From the NCBI RefSeq assembly GCF_001949145.1, contig NW_019091454.1, forward strand, positions 507,997 through 559,393: a DNA stretch of 51,397 nucleotides. The letters are read 5' to 3'. Source of the DNA: Acanthaster planci (Eukaryota; Echinodermata; Asteroidea; Valvatida; Acanthasteridae). Under the pieces are notes generated by a model. It saw nothing but the letters and a program-made list of their open reading frames with translations, had not been told where the DNA came from and ran no database searches. Both the position numbers and the translations under genes were made by a program. This document shows positions 47,798 through 51,397 of this stretch, in pieces; position 1 is the first letter of the stretch; the number at the start of each line of letters is the position of its first letter.

Positions 47798-48448
47798 TCG
47801 AGGGTAGGTGAAAGGAAAATTCCTGAAAAGGCAGAAAACAAAACCAAAAAGAAATGCCTGACCCCTTCCTTTGTCGGGGGAAGCACTAGATTATTAACCC
47901 TAACCTTCCCTAACCACACAGAATTCAACACCAGTAAAGTGTGTGAGTTTGTGGCATTGGGTTCTGGTAGCTTACTATCTTGTGTTTAATTTTCTGTGAA
48001 TGGGTACAGTGGCCCTCTTACTTTTCAGATCAGTAAAATATCCATGCACCACCCCAGTATTTGTTAAGTCTGAAACTTATTAGCCATTCCTTGCTCTATA
48101 GTGCATTAGCTCTGTAGTGCAAGGTCAGGTGATCAGTTAGAAACTCCAGACCACCAGTTTAACACATGGGGGGTAATTGACCTGAAAGGTCAGCAGTATT
48201 CTGCATTGTTTTTACATTGTAGCGTTTTCTGCACATTTACTCGAATTATTTGCATTTAAAGTTTTAGTGAATTTAGCATTCAGAATCTTCATTTTAAACT
48301 TTCATAACTTTTTCATTTCCTGTATATATCCTGTTTGCCATTTTGTAGACACATTACTCACTGCATTTTCCTTGTAAGAGTACACCCACACAGTGTCTTG
48401 TACAGTGTATATTGTTTCCGCCTATTTCACCTTATTAGCCCAGGGGCT

Positions 48449-48810
48449 GTGGCACACTTCAGCATGCTTCATTTAAGCTTGTACTATCATCCACCAAGGA
48501 CTTTGTTTTAAGGTGAAATTATTCATTCACAGTCATTGTTCTAAGAATCCAGCTAAGACATGTGACGAAGACTTTCCATTCTTAAGTTTTGTGACTTTAA
48601 CTACATCCTGTTTCTAACCGTATATAAGTCCTGCATCATCGTACAGCTCCTCAGTATCCAGTATTCAGTATGCAGTATTAGTCTGCTTTTCATTCTCCCA
48701 TTCAGTCAACAGTCAGCTTACAATTCTCAACCTCAACCATCTTGGTCATTCTTGCGAATAAAGTTGGTAACAACGCTGAATCAATATTGACTCTCATGAT
48801 GACCCTATAA
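48449..48810 (+). repeat. Possible solo LTR
   Basis: The sequence has the internal order expected of a Gypsy-type LTR: a TATA-like CGTATATAAGTCC (about 48619), ~140 bp later a polyadenylation signal GCGAATAAAGTTGG (about 48756), and an end at CCCTATAACA (48810). A TG start could be at about 48449 or 48560. No convincing target duplication was found; ACATG flanks a variant with non-canonical ends. Confidence 0.4.
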
Positions 48811-48933
48811 CATGTACATGTACTGGGGTGGACTATACCATTTTGTACAGGGTTTTTTATTTGCCTGGGTGGAAATTACATCAGTTTATTACTGTATTAT
48901 AGATTATGTAATGATAGAAAGCTTCCCATTGAA

Positions 48934-49660
48934 ATGGTTAGTATGTCTTATGTAACATTATGTAATAATTACCATAACAAGGACAACTTTTACCATAAAG
49001 CTGGTGTTTTTGGTGGGTTCATTCTCAGTCACACCCAGACTATCAGTGTAGCCATGTCCTCAAGAGAACTCAGAAGTCTGCAGCACAGCCTGACAAGAGG
49101 GGAGTGTGACACTTTAATTCAAATGGCCAAAGAAAAAATACCAAGTCATATGGAGAAGGTTCATGGGGAAAATGAAGGGGGAAAGAAGACAGAGAAAAGG
49201 AGAAACAAGACTCAGCTCTGGTGGCGTGGCATCCTGCACTTTCTACTCGATGTTGCCAGGGTCAATGCGTGAATCTCATACCAACACCATCATCCAGCCA
49301 TCGACCAGACAAGCAGCAACACTAACTCCGATGAAGGGGAGACATTGCAGAATGGTTGTCCAATGACCCACTCCAGGTTGACCCATGATGTTGCAGTTGG
49401 CCTGATTGATGGGTATGCCAGAGGTGGTATCCCTCGCCAAGCTACTGGCCATCATCGGGTTCCAGCCCACAACAGTGCAGGGCACTACTCGGCAAAGATG
49501 CCAGGAAAGAATGCCCTCTGGTGTAAGTGGTGCATAAAGCACAACATCCTGATGAAAGCTGGCCTACCCAAGTCTACCAAGTTTGTGAGGTCAATCTCTG
49601 AAGTTTCACCACGGCAGTGACAGTGAGGATGCCTCCTCCACCACTATCACTGAGTAGCAA
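48934..49660 (+). pseudogene. piggyBac-like transposase, C-terminal remnant
   Basis: In order: RGECDTLIQMAKEK (corresponding to a degraded G-VD--DQM motif, about 49095); TQLWWRGILHFLLDVARVNA (about 49211-49270), the conserved WW---F-LLD---VNA block; RLTHDVAVGLIDGYARGG (about 49374); then NALWCKWCIKHN with a later KFVCEV and FHHGSDSED (frameshifted near 49580), matching the C-terminal Cys/His finger of piggyBac transposases. A stop follows the VNA block and the catalytic Asp region is not visible. Confidence 0.7.
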
Positions 49661-50134
49661 CTTGGTACCTGCTAGTCCTCCATCACCATGACAAGAAATG
49701 GAAAAAGAAAGAAAAAAGAAAGAGTAAAGAAAGAAGAGTAATCAAAGAGAAATAAAAAGCTTGGTTTTGGGGGTTTCCTATTCTCTGAAAATTAAAAAGG
49801 GGCTATTATGATGTTTCCTTTGAAACAGCATCTGTGGTTTTAACATTTGGTGTGTAGAAGTCTATACACACTCTCTGAGCCCCACAAAAAGCTTGTACAG
49901 TATAGTGTGGCACATTGATTGATTGCCTTAAGTGAGAGTGTAGCCTCACCTTGTACCAACAGGGGAATCAGGGGTAGGCTACAAGCAGCTCACCATGAGC
50001 CCAGCAGTTGGGTCATTCATCTCATTATATTTGGGTGGGATAGAGTTTATGCACAATGATATTGTGATTAGGTATAGTCGATCCATAGTCTTTGTAATGT
50101 GCAATGGGCCCACTGTACCCAATCAAATAAAATC

Positions 50135-50300
50135 ACACAGGTAAAGACCTGTTGAAGTTTGTGTGGTTGGGTACTGTTGCAGCAAGAGTACTGTTGAAGT
50201 TTGTGGGATTGGGTACTGTGAGGTAAGGGTGTTTTTCCAAGGTGTTGAAGTTTGTGTGATTGGGGAAGGTTAGGTCCAGCAACCCTTGGGCAGTTAGGGT
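50135..50300 (-). repeat. Short tandem repeat ACCCAAYCACACAAACTTCAAC
   Basis: Three to four minus-strand units of the form CCCAATC(A/C)CACAAACTTC plus AAC, spaced 40-60 bp apart, preceded by CCCTAAC-like sequence. A single related unit in the opposite orientation (CCTAACCACACAGAATTCAA) lies at about 47909. Translation gives repeated VPN-TNFN, an artefact of the repeat. Confidence 0.7.
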
Positions 50301-50336
50301 TAAGGGCCAAATTAAGAAAAGCCATTTAGTACTCAC

Positions 50337-50449
50337 CAATTTCTGTCGTTTGACATAAAAAGTTGTTAGTGGTTTTTGAAAATGCTCATTAGTTGACCAA
50401 TATTCCAGCAAGCCAGTGTAGGCCCAAGTCAGGCCACACTTCATGGAAA
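50337..50449 (-). CDS. Candidate exon, 37 residues, unclassified
   Basis: A minus-strand frame with a possible acceptor (GATTGCACAG), Met at 50444 or just upstream, MKCGLTWAYTGLLEYWSTNE, then FQKPLTTFYVKRQKL and a consensus donor TTG|GTGAGT. The splice frame and clean translation are suggestive, but I recognise no family, and it does not match the INTS4 N-terminus. It could be a transposon exon. Confidence 0.3.
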
Positions 50450-51397
50450 TTGCTGTGCAATCACCGCGTTCGATATTTATAACTAAGGATGGTTGGCCCT
50501 AAAGATATTGTATACTGGAGGAGATCCTTTTTGAATTTGTTCATGAAAATTGGGTAATTTTGAATTCTGTCATTTGGAATTGTCGTTTGAATTTGCATAT
50601 CGACGGCTTTGTACCAAGCAGGTACATGTACATTCCAGAATGATTTACAGCTCCATCTGCTTTGGGCAGAAACAAATGCTGATAATCGCTTTTTCATACA
50701 TTATGTTGATATCTTTATACATTTTGCTGATATGAGTTGCTGTTCCGCGTCACCAGTTTCGGGCGGGAACAATCGCTGACAATGGCTGATTGCCATAGTA
50801 CTGTTACAAATCGGTTGTAATATAATTGTATTTGTGCACATATTATCTACGCTGGGTGAGGCCTCCCAAGTTCCTTTCAGTCTTCAGGTATTGTGTACTG
50901 GGGTAAGGCACAGACTTCTTTTGTCAATACATTTGCACAGTTTCTCACATAGTTTCCATTGATAATCAGTCAGGCAGATCGCGTTGACTGTATAAAAGCC
51001 AGTAGCACTAGCTTGGGGTGTGGTCATTTTGCCAAAGCCAACTGGCTTGGTCGGAGGAACTCATCGGCTTGGGGTATCTTTCCTACATTCGTGCAGATAG
51101 TCTCTGTAAATTTATTTACTTTTCCTCCCCCAAATTTCATTTGGCCTTGTTTCTTTTTTTGGTTGTGTGCACATTTGTGCCTATTGCCTCCAGCCCCTAG
51201 CACCACTTCATCAAATTTGTGCCGGCTTGTTTTTATGTTTAACTCTAACCCAGTGCAGTTATATCGGGCCACGCCCTTACGTTGTTTAAACACTACACAA
51301 CCTTTTCCTACATGTACATACTTTCCTCCTTCTTTATAATTGTTAAAGCGGGGCTGATATTCTTCCGATAACTTGTTTCATTTCCACAGTTTATTTC

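Larger units (their letters stand above)
40687..51397. other. Region 5' of the first recognised INTS4 exon
   Basis: Either a long INTS4 intron continuing beyond the window, or intron plus intergenic DNA. No exon for the INTS4 N-terminus (about 150 residues in other animals) could be recognised. It holds the Tigger element, a GAAAA-rich repeat, MITE copy B, a gag-like remnant, a possible LTR and a piggyBac remnant. Spans 40690-41080, 44165-44740, 48000-48440 and 49670-50130 contain nothing I can name. A purine-rich tract lies at about 49690-49760. Confidence 0.6.

Noticed and set aside
50210-50330. CCCTAAC-like sequence as an interstitial telomere
   Set aside because: Only one or two imperfect units occur, embedded in a 40-60 bp tandem repeat; no (CCCTAA)n run is present.

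Overview
This is AT-rich metazoan genomic DNA. One split host gene runs right to left across most of the window, and its introns are packed with decayed transposable elements. The host gene is Integrator complex subunit 4 (INTS4), a HEAT-repeat protein. Eight minus-strand exons can be joined by phase-matched GT-AG splice sites into one continuous reading frame of 1,424 nt, about 474 codons. They lie at 40513-40686, 33357-33572, 29290-29409, 20576-20750, 11920-12125, 11538-11680, 8270-8385 and 90-363. They cover about the middle half of the protein. The N-terminal exons are not recognised in the 10.7 kb to the right and may lie beyond 51397. The C-terminal exons lie left of position 1.

The organism is an animal with large introns (239 bp to 8.5 kb), invertebrate-type tRNA-derived SINEs, DIRS-like tyrosine-recombinase retrotransposons, a Penelope-like element, CR1/L2-like LINEs, Tigger, piggyBac-like and hAT-like DNA transposons, and frequent self-complementary TACATGTA/GTACATGTAC motifs. 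I infer a marine invertebrate, perhaps an echinoderm, hemichordate or amphioxus. The sequence does not settle the species.

Layout from left to right. 1-8.4 kb: INTS4 exons H and G, with an intron holding a ~145-bp tandem array, a MITE, two GAGACC/AAGACT minisatellites, a DIRS fragment and a ~165-bp tandem array. 8.4-12.1 kb: a head-to-head SINE pair, then exons F and E. 12.1-20.8 kb: a Penelope-like element with YVDD and GIY-YIG signatures, a hAT/BED fragment, then exon D. 20.8-29.4 kb: a CR1/L2-like LINE, an opposite-strand LINE reverse-transcriptase fragment, a TTAA-flanked MITE, a LINE 3' end, then exon C. 29.4-33.6 kb: a SINE, a hAT-type MITE, a second array of the ~145-bp satellite, then exon B. 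33.6-40.7 kb: a DIRS-like element with a nested hAT-type insertion, then exon A. 40.7-51.4 kb: a Tigger element with both termini, a second TTAA MITE, a DIRS gag-like remnant, a possible LTR, and a piggyBac transposase remnant.

No transposon coding region looks intact: all show frameshifts, stops or deletions. I found no convincing new functional system. The most useful new observations are the satellite family shared between two INTS4 introns, the TTAA-bounded MITE family, the nested insertion with its target-site duplication, and two unclassified coding-like segments.
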